Notes: generated by a model from the sequence alone, not told the origin. A stretch of DNA of 64,000 nucleotides from Crocinitomix algicola (GCF_001661595.2 NZ_LYPF02000020.1:1-64000), one strand, 5' to 3'; numbered from the stretch's first letter, positions 35,972 through 45,079 are shown. Numbers and translations are program-made.

Positions 35972-38900
35972 TTAAATGGTTGAGCGCATTTTTGTATTCG
36001 TTATTTTAAACAACCATAATTTAAATCTGTAAAGTAATAAATACATCACTGGAACGATAACAAGTGTCAAGAAAGTAGCATATGTCAATCCAAAAATAAT
36101 GGTCGTAGACATAGGTCCAAAGAACAGCGTATTGTCTCCTCCTTGATAATAATTCGCGTCAAAATCTGTCAACAATGTGGTAAAATCAATATTCCATCCC
36201 ATCGCCAGTGGTACCAATCCTAGAACTGTTGTAATCGCTGTCAATAATACGGGACGCAACCTTGTTTTACCTGCAATAATTATAAACTCAATTACTTCTG
36301 ATAAAGGAAGTTGTTCAAACTCATTTAAACCAAGTTCTTCTCGACGCCTCATACGAAGTAAATTCGTATAATCAATCAATACAATCGCATTGTTCACAAC
36401 AACACCAGCCAAGGAAATAATTCCGATCATTGTCATAATTATTACGAAATCTAACTGGAAAATTACTTCTCCAATAAATACTCCAATGAGTGAGAATAAC
36501 ACGGCAAGTAAAATAATTACAGGAGTTGTAAAAGAGTTGAATTGTAGAACAATTACCAACAATATTATAAATACAGCAATCAATAAGGCTTGAACCAAGA
36601 ATGCAGATTCTTCTTGTTGCTCCTCTTGTTCACCTGTAAATTCATAAGTTACACCCGGAAGAACGTCATTATCCATCGTATATTCAGCAGCTAATTCTTT
36701 TAATTGAGCTACCACTTCATTCGCGTTGTATCCTTCTGATACATTGGAAAATACAGTAACAATAGGAATCAAGTCTTTATGTTTTACAGAACTATATGTA
36801 TTGGTTGGTTTAGGTTCTTTGATCAAGGAGCGAATTGGAATACGCAGCATCTGACCTTTGTTGTTTCTAAAAATCAACTTTTGATTCATTAATGCATCGA
36901 GGTCATTTCTCGAATCTTCATTGAATCTAACAACCATATCATAAGTTTCGTCACCTTCTTTAAAGGTAGAAATGTCATTTCCAAAAAGCGCAGTTCGAAT
37001 TGCTTGTGCAATTTGACCAGTTGATGTATTAAACAAACGCGCCTTATCACGATCTACCTCAATTTTTAACTCCGGTTTACCTGTTTCCACGTCCAACTTC
37101 AATTTTTCAACACCAGGTACGTTTTTACGATCAAGGAAAAACCTTAACTTTTCAGCCTCTTCAATTACTAGATTATAATCAACATCTCCCCCCACTTCAA
37201 TGTTAATTGGTGCAGCAGTTGGCGGTCCTTGAGCATCTTTATCCACGGTTATATTAATATCTGCAGGAAACTTATTTTTTAAACCTGCAGAAATACGCTC
37301 CATAATTTTACCCGTATTATAATCTCCTCTGTATTTAAACTCTGAAAAGTTAACCTGCACACGCCCTTTATAAGGTGTATTACCCATTGATAAATTTCCT
37401 CCACTATTGTCTGAGGCCCCTTCCCCAACTTGAGAAATAATTGATTGGATGATCCATTCATCGTATGGTTTACCTACAGTATCTCCAATTTCATTGGGTA
37501 AAATCTCTTCATTAATAATTCGTTCAACCTCCAAAGTAGTTTGGTTGGTTACTTTAATATCAGTTCCTATTGGATGCTCAATAAACACATTAACGTAATT
37601 TGGTTGATTATCTGGAAAGAATAACACTTTAGGCGTGAAAACTCCTATTAATCCTATTGAAACAAAAAGTAAGAAAATTACACCTAAGAAAAAGACAACA
37701 GGTCTTCTTTTAAACAGAGCAAACTTCAGGAACTTTTCGTAAAAGCTTTCAAGAATTGGAAGGAATTTCTCTTGGAACCATGTCGAAGCAGGACTCAAAA
37801 CAAAAATATTGAGGATAATAAATAACCCTATAAGAATCAAAAAATTACTAAAACCGGTACTTACAGCCATCAAAAGCAATCCTAATACGATAAAAATTCC
37901 AGCAAATATTAAAGGTTTGCGTTTCGTTCCTTTTTCACCTCCAACCTTCATGTAAATTGCCGTTAATACAGGGTTAATTACAAGCGCAACGAAAAGAGAT
38001 GATCCCAAAACAATTATTAATGTGATTGGTAAATATTTCATAAATTCACCAATAATTCCTGGCCATAAAGCTAAAGGAACAAAGGCTCCTAAAGTAGTAG
38101 CTGTTGAAGCAATAATAGGCCAAGCCACTTCACCAACCCCCTTACGCGCAGCCGTGAAAGAATCAACCCCCTCTTCCATCAAACGTTGAACATTTTCAAC
38201 CACCACAATTCCATTATCAACCAACATACCTAAAGCAAGTACTAAGGAGAATAAAACCATTGTATTCAAGGTAACTCCCATTGCGGATAGAATAAGAAAT
38301 GACATCAACATCGAAAGCGGAATGGCTACACCAACAAATAATGAGTTTCTTAAACCTAAAAAGAATAACAGTACACCTACAACTAGCAATATTCCGAAAA
38401 TAATTGAATTTTCCAGGTTAGAAACCATTTCTTCCGTTTTTCCAGACTGATCGTTTGTCACAGAAATATTGACACCGGCAGGAATTACACGTGACTCTTT
38501 TACATCATCTAAAATAGCCATGATTTTTTGTGAAGCCTCAATCAGGTTTTCACCACTTCTTTTCTTCACATCGAGCATAACAACAGTTTGCCCTCGCTCT
38601 CTTGCGTAAGAAGTCGTATCTGCATCGGCAAAACGAATTTCAGCTATATCTCTTAAATAGACCGGTTTATAATCCTCTTGCTTAACAATAACATTACCTA
38701 TTTCTTCCGCAGATTTAAATTTACCATCAATCTGTATTGTTCTTTTAGTAGATCCATCAAGGTATTCTCCACCTGAAATGGTAACATTCTCATTACCAAT
38801 GGCATTTTGTATATCTGTGAATGAAACATCAACAACTTCTGCCTTTCCCGGGTCAACCATTATTTGCATTTCTTGCTCTTGAGTTCCACGGATGTCTACT

Positions 38901-39451
38901 TCCGATATCTCCGTTAAATCCTCAATTTTATCCTCAAGAATTTCAGCAAATTCGTTAAGCTGAACGATAGAATAATCACCAGATAAGTTAATATTCATGA
39001 TCGGCATTTCCGAAACATCAAGTTCAAAAATATTCGGTTCAACAGGTAAATCTGTAGGGAAATCTTTACTTGCTCGCGCTTTGTCAACAGCATCTTTTAC
39101 ATCCTGCAAAGCTTCTTTTGTTGAAACATTGAAGTTGAACTCTACTTGGATAGTCGCGTATCCATCGATAGAAGTCGATTTGATCTCTTCTACATTTTTT
39201 ACCGTTTTCAATTCTTTTTCTACAGGATCAGTAATCTTATCCGCAATTAATTCAGGTGAATTACCCGGATATGCAATCCCAATATATATTTCAGGAATCT
39301 GTAATTCAGGAAAATTTTCTTTCGGCATACTTCGATATGCAGAAAATCCCCCGATCAATATCATGGCAATAAAAAGATAAACCGTTTTACGGTTCTTTAC
39401 TGCCCAAGTAGAGATCCCAAATTCCTTTTGGTTTTCTATTGATTTACTCAT
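35972..39451 (-). CDS. Efflux RND transporter permease subunit (AcrB/MMPL-like)
   Basis: A 1159-aa inner-membrane proton-driven pump. It has the AcrB-like pattern: one N-terminal helix, a large periplasmic loop (about 50-330), a helix bundle with LVDNGIVVVENVQRLMEEG, a second loop (about 610-890), and a second bundle with GIISLAGVVVNNAIVLIDYTN. The N-terminal cytoplasmic stretch (MSKSIENQKEFGISTWAVKN) is usual in Bacteroidota. An insert of hydrophobic helices around 510-560 makes it longer than AcrB (about 1050). It follows the adaptor gene by 8 nt. Substrate unknown; the family handles drugs, bile salts or metals. Confidence 0.95.
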   Translation of the reverse strand: MSKSIENQKEFGISTWAVKNRKTVYLFIAMILIGGFSAYRSMPKENFPELQIPEIYIGIAYPGNSPELIADKITDPVEKELKTVKNVEEIKSTSIDGYATIQVEFNFNVSTKEALQDVKDAVDKARASKDFPTDLPVEPNIFELDVSEMPIMNINLSGDYSIVQLNEFAEILEDKIEDLTEISEVDIRGTQEQEMQIMVDPGKAEVVDVSFTDIQNAIGNENVTISGGEYLDGSTKRTIQIDGKFKSAEEIGNVIVKQEDYKPVYLRDIAEIRFADADTTSYARERGQTVVMLDVKKRSGENLIEASQKIMAILDDVKESRVIPAGVNISVTNDQSGKTEEMVSNLENSIIFGILLVVGVLLFFLGLRNSLFVGVAIPLSMLMSFLILSAMGVTLNTMVLFSLVLALGMLVDNGIVVVENVQRLMEEGVDSFTAARKGVGEVAWPIIASTATTLGAFVPLALWPGIIGEFMKYLPITLIIVLGSSLFVALVINPVLTAIYMKVGGEKGTKRKPLIFAGIFIVLGLLLMAVSTGFSNFLILIGLFIILNIFVLSPASTWFQEKFLPILESFYEKFLKFALFKRRPVVFFLGVIFLLFVSIGLIGVFTPKVLFFPDNQPNYVNVFIEHPIGTDIKVTNQTTLEVERIINEEILPNEIGDTVGKPYDEWIIQSIISQVGEGASDNSGGNLSMGNTPYKGRVQVNFSEFKYRGDYNTGKIMERISAGLKNKFPADINITVDKDAQGPPTAAPINIEVGGDVDYNLVIEEAEKLRFFLDRKNVPGVEKLKLDVETGKPELKIEVDRDKARLFNTSTGQIAQAIRTALFGNDISTFKEGDETYDMVVRFNEDSRNDLDALMNQKLIFRNNKGQMLRIPIRSLIKEPKPTNTYSSVKHKDLIPIVTVFSNVSEGYNANEVVAQLKELAAEYTMDNDVLPGVTYEFTGEQEEQQEESAFLVQALLIAVFIILLVIVLQFNSFTTPVIILLAVLFSLIGVFIGEVIFQLDFVIIMTMIGIISLAGVVVNNAIVLIDYTNLLRMRRREELGLNEFEQLPLSEVIEFIIIAGKTRLRPVLLTAITTVLGLVPLAMGWNIDFTTLLTDFDANYYQGGDNTLFFGPMSTTIIFGLTYATFLTLVIVPVMYLLLYRFKLWLFKITNTKMRSTI

Positions 39452-39459
39452 TTTCTTTT

Positions 39460-40584
39460 TTATTGAATGACAACTCGGTCTGTTTCAGTAATTCCTTTTG
39501 CTCCTTTTTCGGCTAATAAATCATCATGTTTAATCGGCCCTTCAATACAAGAGTATCCATCGAATTTTTTAATTACTGTGATGTATACCTTTTCAACTTC
39601 ATACAATTCTTCATTTGGAACTTTTGTAAGACGATAAACAAAACTTTTATTCTCTGTATCTTGCAAGATTGACTCGCTATGCACTACCATCGCACTATCT
39701 CTTTCAAAATCAGTAACGTTTACTTCAGCAAACTGATTCGGAAGTAAAATTTTATTATTCTTGATATTTACCTGAATTCTAAACGTACGGTTAGTTGGAT
39801 CAATATAATTTCCTTTGTTTGTTACTTTTGAAATGATGCTCGTATCATTTAATGAAGGAAAATTTAATTCAACTGGAGTACCAACATGCACTTTAGCAAG
39901 TAGATTTTCAGACAAAGATGCGTTAATGGTAATTTCATCATTATTAACGATTCGTAAAATTGGAATTTGTGGGGCCGCCATTTCTCCTTGTTTTACCATA
40001 ATATCATCAATAACCCCTGAAAATGGAGCTCGAACAATTGTTTTACCTTTTTGAGAACGTAACGTTTTAAGACTTTTCTCTAAAGACAATTTTTGGTTTT
40101 TAGCTTGCTCATATTCCACTTCAACTCCCACACCTTTATCCATGAGCTCTTGTTGCTTTTTAAACATATATTCAGCCAACTCCAGTGATGTCTCTAATTC
40201 ATCAATATTTGAAGCCAAAATCTCTGAATCGATTGTTAAAAGAGTCTGTCCCTTAGATACTTTTTGACCTTCTTTTACATGAATCTTTTCAATAACTCCA
40301 CTCGCCTCAGCGTTAATAAGCGCATTTTGATCCGTTTCAACAGTTCCTGGGACCTCTACTTTATGCACAAAATCTTGAACTTTTGCCTTAGAAGCGGAAA
40401 CGATTGGAATGACAATGTTTTTAGTTGTATCCAATTCTTGAATACGACTATTGACTACAGCAAGCTCAGCTTTAAGTGAATCTCGTTTACTCTCTAAAGC
40501 TGCTAAATCAGCCGAAGTTTCAGCCGGTCCACATGCCACCAATAAGGCACTCATTGTAAAGAAATAAAATAGTTTCTTTTTCAT
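39460..40584 (-). CDS. RND efflux periplasmic adaptor (membrane fusion protein), lipoprotein
   Basis: A 374-aa adaptor bridging the RND pump and TolC channel. Lipobox LLVAC (Cys18) predicts a lipid anchor. A coiled-coil segment (about 30-60) precedes the lipoyl/barrel-sandwich half-motif AEASGVIEKIHVKEGQKVSKGQTLLTID. A hairpin (about 110-150) and the second half-motif RAPFSGVIDDIMVKQGEM follow, then beta-barrel and membrane-proximal domains. It is the third gene of the tetR-tolC-adaptor-RND operon. Confidence 0.95.
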   Translation of the reverse strand: MKKKLFYFFTMSALLVACGPAETSADLAALESKRDSLKAELAVVNSRIQELDTTKNIVIPIVSASKAKVQDFVHKVEVPGTVETDQNALINAEASGVIEKIHVKEGQKVSKGQTLLTIDSEILASNIDELETSLELAEYMFKKQQELMDKGVGVEVEYEQAKNQKLSLEKSLKTLRSQKGKTIVRAPFSGVIDDIMVKQGEMAAPQIPILRIVNNDEITINASLSENLLAKVHVGTPVELNFPSLNDTSIISKVTNKGNYIDPTNRTFRIQVNIKNNKILLPNQFAEVNVTDFERDSAMVVHSESILQDTENKSFVYRLTKVPNEELYEVEKVYITVIKKFDGYSCIEGPIKHDDLLAEKGAKGITETDRVVIQ

Positions 40585-40629
40585 TTTATCTAGTTTTACC
40601 CTGATTTTGGTTATTCAGGTTTTCTGTTT

Positions 40630-41973
40630 TTATTTATTATATAATTTGTCCAATTGAACTTTAATATTTAACATATCCATCACAGCCATAATATAACTGC
40701 CTTCAGCATTTAACAACTGATTCTGTAATTGTGTAACCTCTAAAGCAGAAACTACTCCTGTTTCATTCCTTAAGATTGCTCTTGTGTAAATACGCTGTGC
40801 CAAATCAACACTTGACTTTTCTAATTCAACCAGTTCTAGAGCGGATTGAAATGACGTTTTTAACTGCAGCTCTTGAAATTTCAGTGATTTCTCAAGATTT
40901 TCAAGATTATTTTGATCTTGTTCCACTTTAATTTCAGCTTGCTGCACACGAACAATTTTCTGACCACTGCTGGTAATCGGAATTTGAAGATTTACTCCCC
41001 AAATAGTTGTTGGATACCAAGGTTTGTCTTCAAAAAAATCAAATTCATTTCTGAAGGCATTTTGCGAATGGGTAAAAAATGCTCCCAACGAAGGCAGATA
41101 TTTCGCCTTTTCATTCTTTAAACTATACTCGTCTAGTATTTTTTGTTGCTCCATCATCACGTAGTTGCTATTCTCTTTAATTGTTGCATCCTGTAAAAGG
41201 GGGCTATCCGAATTCATACGATCTAAAACAACTTCTAAAGTTTCAGTTAACAACAACTCTTTACTAAAATCATAACCCATTTGAAGCTTCAATAAATTCA
41301 TCGCTACTTCAGCTTGGCGAATTGCATTATTTTTAGAAGATTGAATTCGATTATATGCAATCTCAACTTGGTCAGCCTCTTCCTGTGGAATCATGCCACT
41401 CTCAACAAAAGCGCTTGTTTTATCCCATAACGATTTCGTGGCATACAAAATTGAATCCATTAACGACACATTTTCATTCGCAACAAGTACATTGTAATAA
41501 GCTTCACGAACAAGGGCTTTAACTTCTTGTTTTGAATTGTGTGCTGCAGTGGTTGACATTTTCTGAAAGAATTTTGAAAACTGTAATCCTACAATATACG
41601 ACCCATCAAAAATTAGCTGCGAAGCATTTAAAGTTGCTGACGTGCTAAATTCCTGTCCCATTCTAAACTCCATAACAGAACCTTCAGGTGCCATCGGATT
41701 AAATAAGCTAGCGTCAACCACCGAAGTTGGTATATCCAATAATTGTTGAAATTGACCTTCAATATTTATTTGAGGTAATCCAATTGCAGTTGTTTCCCAA
41801 ACTTGTTTTCTAGCAATCTCTACATCTAAAAGTGCATTTTTAACCTTTTCATTATTAGATACCCCGTAATTTTCAGCATCTGTTAATGAAAAACTATTGC
41901 TCTCCTCTTGTGCGAGACTATAACCTCCTGGTAAACATAGTGCAACTGCTATGAGTAGTTTATAAATTTTCAT
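40630..41973 (-). CDS. TolC family outer-membrane efflux protein
   Basis: A 447-aa outer-membrane channel. The signal peptide ends near residue 21 (SLAQEE). Two repeats of coiled-coil helices follow the OEP pattern (SLTDAENYGVSNNEKVKNALLD and later TRAILRNETGVVSALEVTQLQNQ, truncated here for length). It trimerises with the adaptor to carry substrates across the outer membrane. It overlaps the tetR gene by 14 nt and is followed by the adaptor gene 45 nt later. Confidence 0.93.
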   Translation of the reverse strand: MKIYKLLIAVALCLPGGYSLAQEESNSFSLTDAENYGVSNNEKVKNALLDVEIARKQVWETTAIGLPQINIEGQFQQLLDIPTSVVDASLFNPMAPEGSVMEFRMGQEFSTSATLNASQLIFDGSYIVGLQFSKFFQKMSTTAAHNSKQEVKALVREAYYNVLVANENVSLMDSILYATKSLWDKTSAFVESGMIPQEEADQVEIAYNRIQSSKNNAIRQAEVAMNLLKLQMGYDFSKELLLTETLEVVLDRMNSDSPLLQDATIKENSNYVMMEQQKILDEYSLKNEKAKYLPSLGAFFTHSQNAFRNEFDFFEDKPWYPTTIWGVNLQIPITSSGQKIVRVQQAEIKVEQDQNNLENLEKSLKFQELQLKTSFQSALELVELEKSSVDLAQRIYTRAILRNETGVVSALEVTQLQNQLLNAEGSYIMAVMDMLNIKVQLDKLYNK

Positions 41974-42577
41974 CTTTTTTTATTAATTCTTGTAACTTTT
42001 CTAAACCTTTTAAACTTGCTATTCCACGAATGTGGTATCTGAAATATTCAGAATAAATTGCTTCCATCTTATAATCTGCATCCGCCAAAATTTCACCTTT
42101 CATCACCCCATCCATCGTTCTTAAATGAAATTCTGCGATAATCTCAGGATTTACATTGTCCCGATAAACCCCTTGTTTAATCCCATTATTCAAATTATCG
42201 ATTAACCGTTGTTTTACAATTTTGAACTTATATTGATCAATCAACTTCAAAACATTGGGGTGGTATTTTTTTAAGTCAAAAAATATGGAAGGGTGAATAG
42301 ATCCTAGGGTTTTGGCCAAATAACGCCCCACCTCTAATAGCTCTTCTATCGCTCCCATTTTTTTCTTAAAAATCATGTTCATTCCTTCCTTGTCCGAACA
42401 CTGAACAAAATTAAGACACTCTTCTACTAATTCGTTCTTATCTTTTACATGGAGATAGAGCGTCTTTTTTGAAACACCAAGTTGACGGGCCATTTCGTCC
42501 ATCGTCACACTTTTTATGCCGAATTTCATGTAAACCGCTACTGCAGACTCAATTATCGCCTTCTTTTTTTCATCCAT
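41960..42577 (-). CDS. TetR family transcriptional regulator
   Basis: A 205-aa regulator. The ATG at 42577 gives MDEKKKAIIESAV; a start six codons earlier is a worse fit. The N-terminal HTH has MDEMARQLGVSKKTLYLHVKDK (truncated here); the C-terminal part is the ligand/dimer domain. As first gene of the efflux operon it most likely controls the pump, probably by repression that is relieved by a pump substrate. A -7 box lies 4 nt before the ATG and two palindromes lie further upstream. Confidence 0.92.
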   Translation of the reverse strand: MDEKKKAIIESAVAVYMKFGIKSVTMDEMARQLGVSKKTLYLHVKDKNELVEECLNFVQCSDKEGMNMIFKKKMGAIEELLEVGRYLAKTLGSIHPSIFFDLKKYHPNVLKLIDQYKFKIVKQRLIDNLNNGIKQGVYRDNVNPEIIAEFHLRTMDGVMKGEILADADYKMEAIYSEYFRYHIRGIASLKGLEKLQELIKKDENL

Positions 42578-42581
42578 GGTG

Positions 42582-42589
42582 CAAATGTA
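42582..42589 (-). promoter_or_regulatory. -7 box directly before tetR (candidate leaderless start)
   Basis: Reads TACATTTG on the minus strand, then 4 nt, then the ATG at 42577. Transcription would begin at or next to the ATG. Confidence 0.4.
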
Positions 42590-42606
42590 CTTCAAATATT
42601 ACTAGC

Positions 42607-42620
42607 GGAAACGTTTTACC
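42607..42620. promoter_or_regulatory. AAACGTTT palindrome, possible operator
   Basis: GGAAACGTTTTACC contains the perfect palindrome AAACGTTT. CG-centred palindromes of this type are typical of LacI-family sites. Position between tetR and rnhA promoters makes it a possible control site, but chance is not excluded. Confidence 0.25.
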
Positions 42621-42634
42621 TATTTTTTGTTTCC

Positions 42635-42649
42635 AACTATTCAATAGTT
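42635..42649. promoter_or_regulatory. Inverted repeat between tetR and rnhA (candidate TetR operator)
   Basis: AACTATT-C-AATAGTT is a perfect 7+1+7 palindrome, the usual size of TetR-family sites, 58 nt before tetR and 80 nt before the RNase H gene. Confidence 0.35.
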
Positions 42650-42717
42650 TTCAATCAAATGATCATTTCTTTCATTCAAACACCCTTTTTTATATATCAA
42701 AATTCCATTTATAATTC

Positions 42718-42725
42718 TAATTTTG
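42718..42725 (+). promoter_or_regulatory. -7 box directly before the RNase H gene (candidate leaderless start)
   Basis: TAATTTTG, then 4 nt, then the ATG at 42730. The same geometry occurs at tetR and map. Confidence 0.4.
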
Positions 42726-42729
42726 AACC

Positions 42730-43548
42730 ATGGCTAAAAAACAAAAGTACTATGTTGTTTGGGAAGGAAACACTCCCGGTATTTACGATAGTTGGGAGCA
42801 TTGTCAGCGTGAAATAAAAGGATATCCAAATGCAAAATTTCAATCTTTCTCATCTCTCGAACAAGCGCGTAAAGCCTATAAAGATCCCTCTAGTGTTCGT
42901 GAATCAAAAAAATCCAAAAAAACGTATTACTATGTTGTTTGGCATGGCCATCAACCTGGTATTTATACTAATTGGAATGACGTCCTAAAGCAAATAAAGG
43001 GATTTCCAAAAGCCATTTATAAAACATTTGGAAGTAAAAAACTGGCCGAACAAGCCTTTCAAGAACATCCGGATAAATATAAAGATGGTGATTACAAAAA
43101 AACCAAAGACCTTAGTAGCGAAGAGCTTGAAAAAATAGGTCGTCCTATAGAATTAAGTTTGGCCGTTGATGCGGCATGTAATGGTAAAGGTGATTTTGAA
43201 TATCAAGGCGTTTGGACCTATAGTAAGGAAACTATTTTTAAAGTAGGACCCTATAAAAAAGGATCAAATAATATTGGTGAATTTTTAGCTTTAGTTCATG
43301 CATTAGCTTTTTTGAATGGACATAAAGACCCTAAGATGAAAAAAATGCCCATCTATTCCGACTCCAAAATTGCAATGGGTTGGGTGCGTGGTAAGATCTG
43401 TAAAACAAATAAAAAACCTATCCCCGAAGTGCACAACCTTATTTTACGTGCAGAAAAATGGCTACGCAATAATTCTTTCTCGAATCCAATTTTAAAATGG
43501 GAAACCAAAGTTTGGGGTGAAATTCCTGCAGATTTCGGACGTAAATAA
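42730..43548 (+). CDS. rnhA: Ribonuclease HI with two viroplasmin (Cauli_VI) domains
   Basis: A 272-aa endonuclease that cuts RNA in RNA:DNA hybrids. Two viroplasmin-like hybrid-binding domains stand in tandem (about 6-50 and 65-113; YYVVWEGNTPGIY and YYVVWHGHQPGIY). The RNase H fold spans about 138-272 with the catalytic set Asp147, Glu184, Asp211 and Asp268. Most bacterial RNase HI proteins have no such domain, and eukaryotic-type RNase H1 usually has one; here there are two. It is single-gene, divergent from tetR. A role in R-loop or replication-primer removal is assumed from the family. Confidence 0.92.
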   Translation: MAKKQKYYVVWEGNTPGIYDSWEHCQREIKGYPNAKFQSFSSLEQARKAYKDPSSVRESKKSKKTYYYVVWHGHQPGIYTNWNDVLKQIKGFPKAIYKTFGSKKLAEQAFQEHPDKYKDGDYKKTKDLSSEELEKIGRPIELSLAVDAACNGKGDFEYQGVWTYSKETIFKVGPYKKGSNNIGEFLALVHALAFLNGHKDPKMKKMPIYSDSKIAMGWVRGKICKTNKKPIPEVHNLILRAEKWLRNNSFSNPILKWETKVWGEIPADFGRK

Positions 43549-43839
43549 GAAAAGTGCAGATTTGGCCACCTTTTCGCGTCATTCGTTTTAGTTGGCTGCT
43601 GTTATGGCTAGCCAAAACTACACCACTGTTCAGTTTCCGCTGGTCACTGTAAAGTGTTTAGTTTGCTCGGCCAAACAATGCGCCAAGCTACCACTGCTAC
43701 CGCGGGTGGTAAACTCTAACCCATCTAATCAGTACAAACCTAAATCCTATAAAATTCTGAAAGCACTTTTTGCGCGTTACTCAATTTTTTGAACTTTATT
43801 ACATTTCTGTATTCGAACCTAAGTAAATTTCGTTTTATT
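43549..43839. other. GC-richer, hairpin-rich intergenic region
   Basis: By hand count 86 of 180 bases (48%) in 43561-43740 are G or C, clearly above the flanks. Local hairpins: GTTTT(agtt)GGCT/AGCCAAAAC (43585-43618), CACT/AGTG around GTAA (about 43645-43656), GCTCGGC/GCCAAGC with one mismatch (43665-43688) and TACCAC/GTGGTA (43689-43711). A 66-codon ORF at 43592-43792 (+) has no family features and is probably accidental. It could be a small structured RNA or a decayed element. Confidence 0.4.
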
Positions 43840-43882
43840 CCACAAAAAAAGCTGAGTACATCATACTCAGCTTTTTTTGTGG
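43840..43882 (-). terminator. Strong terminator after tRNA-Ser (19-bp perfect stem)
   Basis: The arms 43840-43858 and 43864-43882 are perfect inverted copies with a 5-nt loop. The core is GCTGAGTA, flanked by seven A and seven T, so it could act in both directions. The right arm overlaps the last bases of the tRNA gene. Confidence 0.8.
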
Positions 43883-43967
43883 AGAGACGGGGATTCGAAC
43901 CCCGGGTACCCGATTAGGGTACGCTTGTTTAGCAAACAAGTCCTTTCGGCCACTCAGGCACCTCTCC
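43880..43967 (-). tRNA. tRNA-Ser (anticodon GCU)
   Basis: Class II tRNA of about 88 nt. On the minus strand the acceptor arm is GGAGAGG with TCTCTCC, the D region is TGCCTGAGTGGCCGAAAGG, the anticodon loop TTGCTAA (GCU) sits on the stem CTTGT/ACAAG, and a long variable arm (GTACCC...GGGTAC) precedes the T-arm CGGGGTTCGAATCCCCG. CCA is not encoded; the base after the acceptor is A. It reads serine codons AGC and AGU. Confidence 0.95.
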
Positions 43968-44056
43968 AATACTTCATCGCTATCGTTCTAGCGGGTGCAA
44001 ATATATAAATTTCATAGAATGCGACAATAAAGTTTTACAATAAATTCATGTTTTTT

Positions 44057-45043
44057 TTATCGTTCAATTAAACTTGTTTCAAGCACTTGTTTTTGAACAA
44101 GATGCCCCTCTTTGTTTTTTATTTGCCCTAACAATAATTCGATCGCTTTAAGCCCAATTTCATTAATTGGCTGAGCAATTGAAGAAATTTTAGGATTTAC
44201 AAGGTCAAAAATCTCAATATCATCAAAGCTAATGATCTTAATGTCGTTTATACTATCCTGAGTATTACTTGCATTCTTTAAAATACTTTTTGCAATATTA
44301 TTATTGGCACAGAATATACCGTCATAATCTCCTTTACGAACTTCAATTAAAGCATTATGAACCGCTCTGTCTATATTATCATGAGGTATCTGAAAAAGTT
44401 TCGCCTTACTTTTATCTGTTACAGCATTAAGATACCCCTTAACACGTTCAGCTATTGAACTAATATAAACAGGAGAAATTGAAAAACAAACTGGATTTTT
44501 AACTCCTTTTTTATATAAAAATTCAATCGCTTTCTCTGCTCCTTCAATATTAGAAACCGAAACCGCATCAACATCTAAATCATCAAAAACACGGTCAACA
44601 AGAACTAAGGGTACATTATTATCTTTTAGTCCCTTTAACTCATTTTTATCATCAAAAGATGATGCTAAAATTAACCCATCTATATTTCTATTAATCAAGT
44701 CGGTAATTAACTTCTTCTCTTTTTGCACATCCTCATAAGTATTAGAAATAATTAGATTATAACCTTTAGCATACGCATCTTGTTCTATTGCTTTACATAA
44801 TTTACCGTAAAAAACGTTTGAAACATCAGGAACGATTACCCCAATAGTATTTGTTCTACCCACCCTTAATCCTCTAGCATACTGGTTTGGAACATAATTA
44901 AGTTCTTTTGCTTTTACACGAACTCTTTCTTGTGTTTGCTTATTAATTCCCCTCTCATCCCCTTTTCCATTCAGCACAAGTGAAACCAATGCTTTCGATA
45001 CGCCTAAACTTTCAGCGATATCCTTTAAAGAAACTTTCTTCAT
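44057..45043 (-). CDS. LacI family transcriptional regulator
   Basis: A 328-aa repressor-type protein. The N-terminal HTH and hinge (VSLKDIAESLGVSKALVS, then LNYVPNQYARGL) are classic, and a periplasmic-binding-like sugar domain follows (about 60-328; IGVIVPDVSNVFY, ANNNIAK and ISSIAQP). No sugar gene is adjacent; the nearest candidates are the mannose cassette about 21-27 kb away, so the target is unknown. A small inverted repeat (TTGGTT/AACCAA, 45060-45079) lies just upstream and may be an autoregulatory site. Confidence 0.94.
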   Translation of the reverse strand: MKKVSLKDIAESLGVSKALVSLVLNGKGDERGINKQTQERVRVKAKELNYVPNQYARGLRVGRTNTIGVIVPDVSNVFYGKLCKAIEQDAYAKGYNLIISNTYEDVQKEKKLITDLINRNIDGLILASSFDDKNELKGLKDNNVPLVLVDRVFDDLDVDAVSVSNIEGAEKAIEFLYKKGVKNPVCFSISPVYISSIAERVKGYLNAVTDKSKAKLFQIPHDNIDRAVHNALIEVRKGDYDGIFCANNNIAKSILKNASNTQDSINDIKIISFDDIEIFDLVNPKISSIAQPINEIGLKAIELLLGQIKNKEGHLVQKQVLETSLIER

Positions 45044-45059
45044 AATTATAAATAGTTGG

Positions 45060-45079
45060 TTGGTTGATTATTAAACCAA
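45060..45079. promoter_or_regulatory. Inverted repeat upstream of lacI-type gene
   Basis: TTGGTT-N8-AACCAA, 17 nt before the start codon. Possible autoregulatory operator; the arms are short and not CG-centred as in most LacI sites. Confidence 0.25.

Noticed and set aside
43585-43711. Possible integron attC-like site
   Set aside because: The hairpins do not show the paired RYYYAAC/GTTRRRY core boxes, and there is no integrase or cassette array.
43592-43792. 66-codon plus-strand ORF in the gap before tRNA-Ser
   Set aside because: No family motif, signal or promoter; it runs through the hairpin-rich stretch and is probably accidental.
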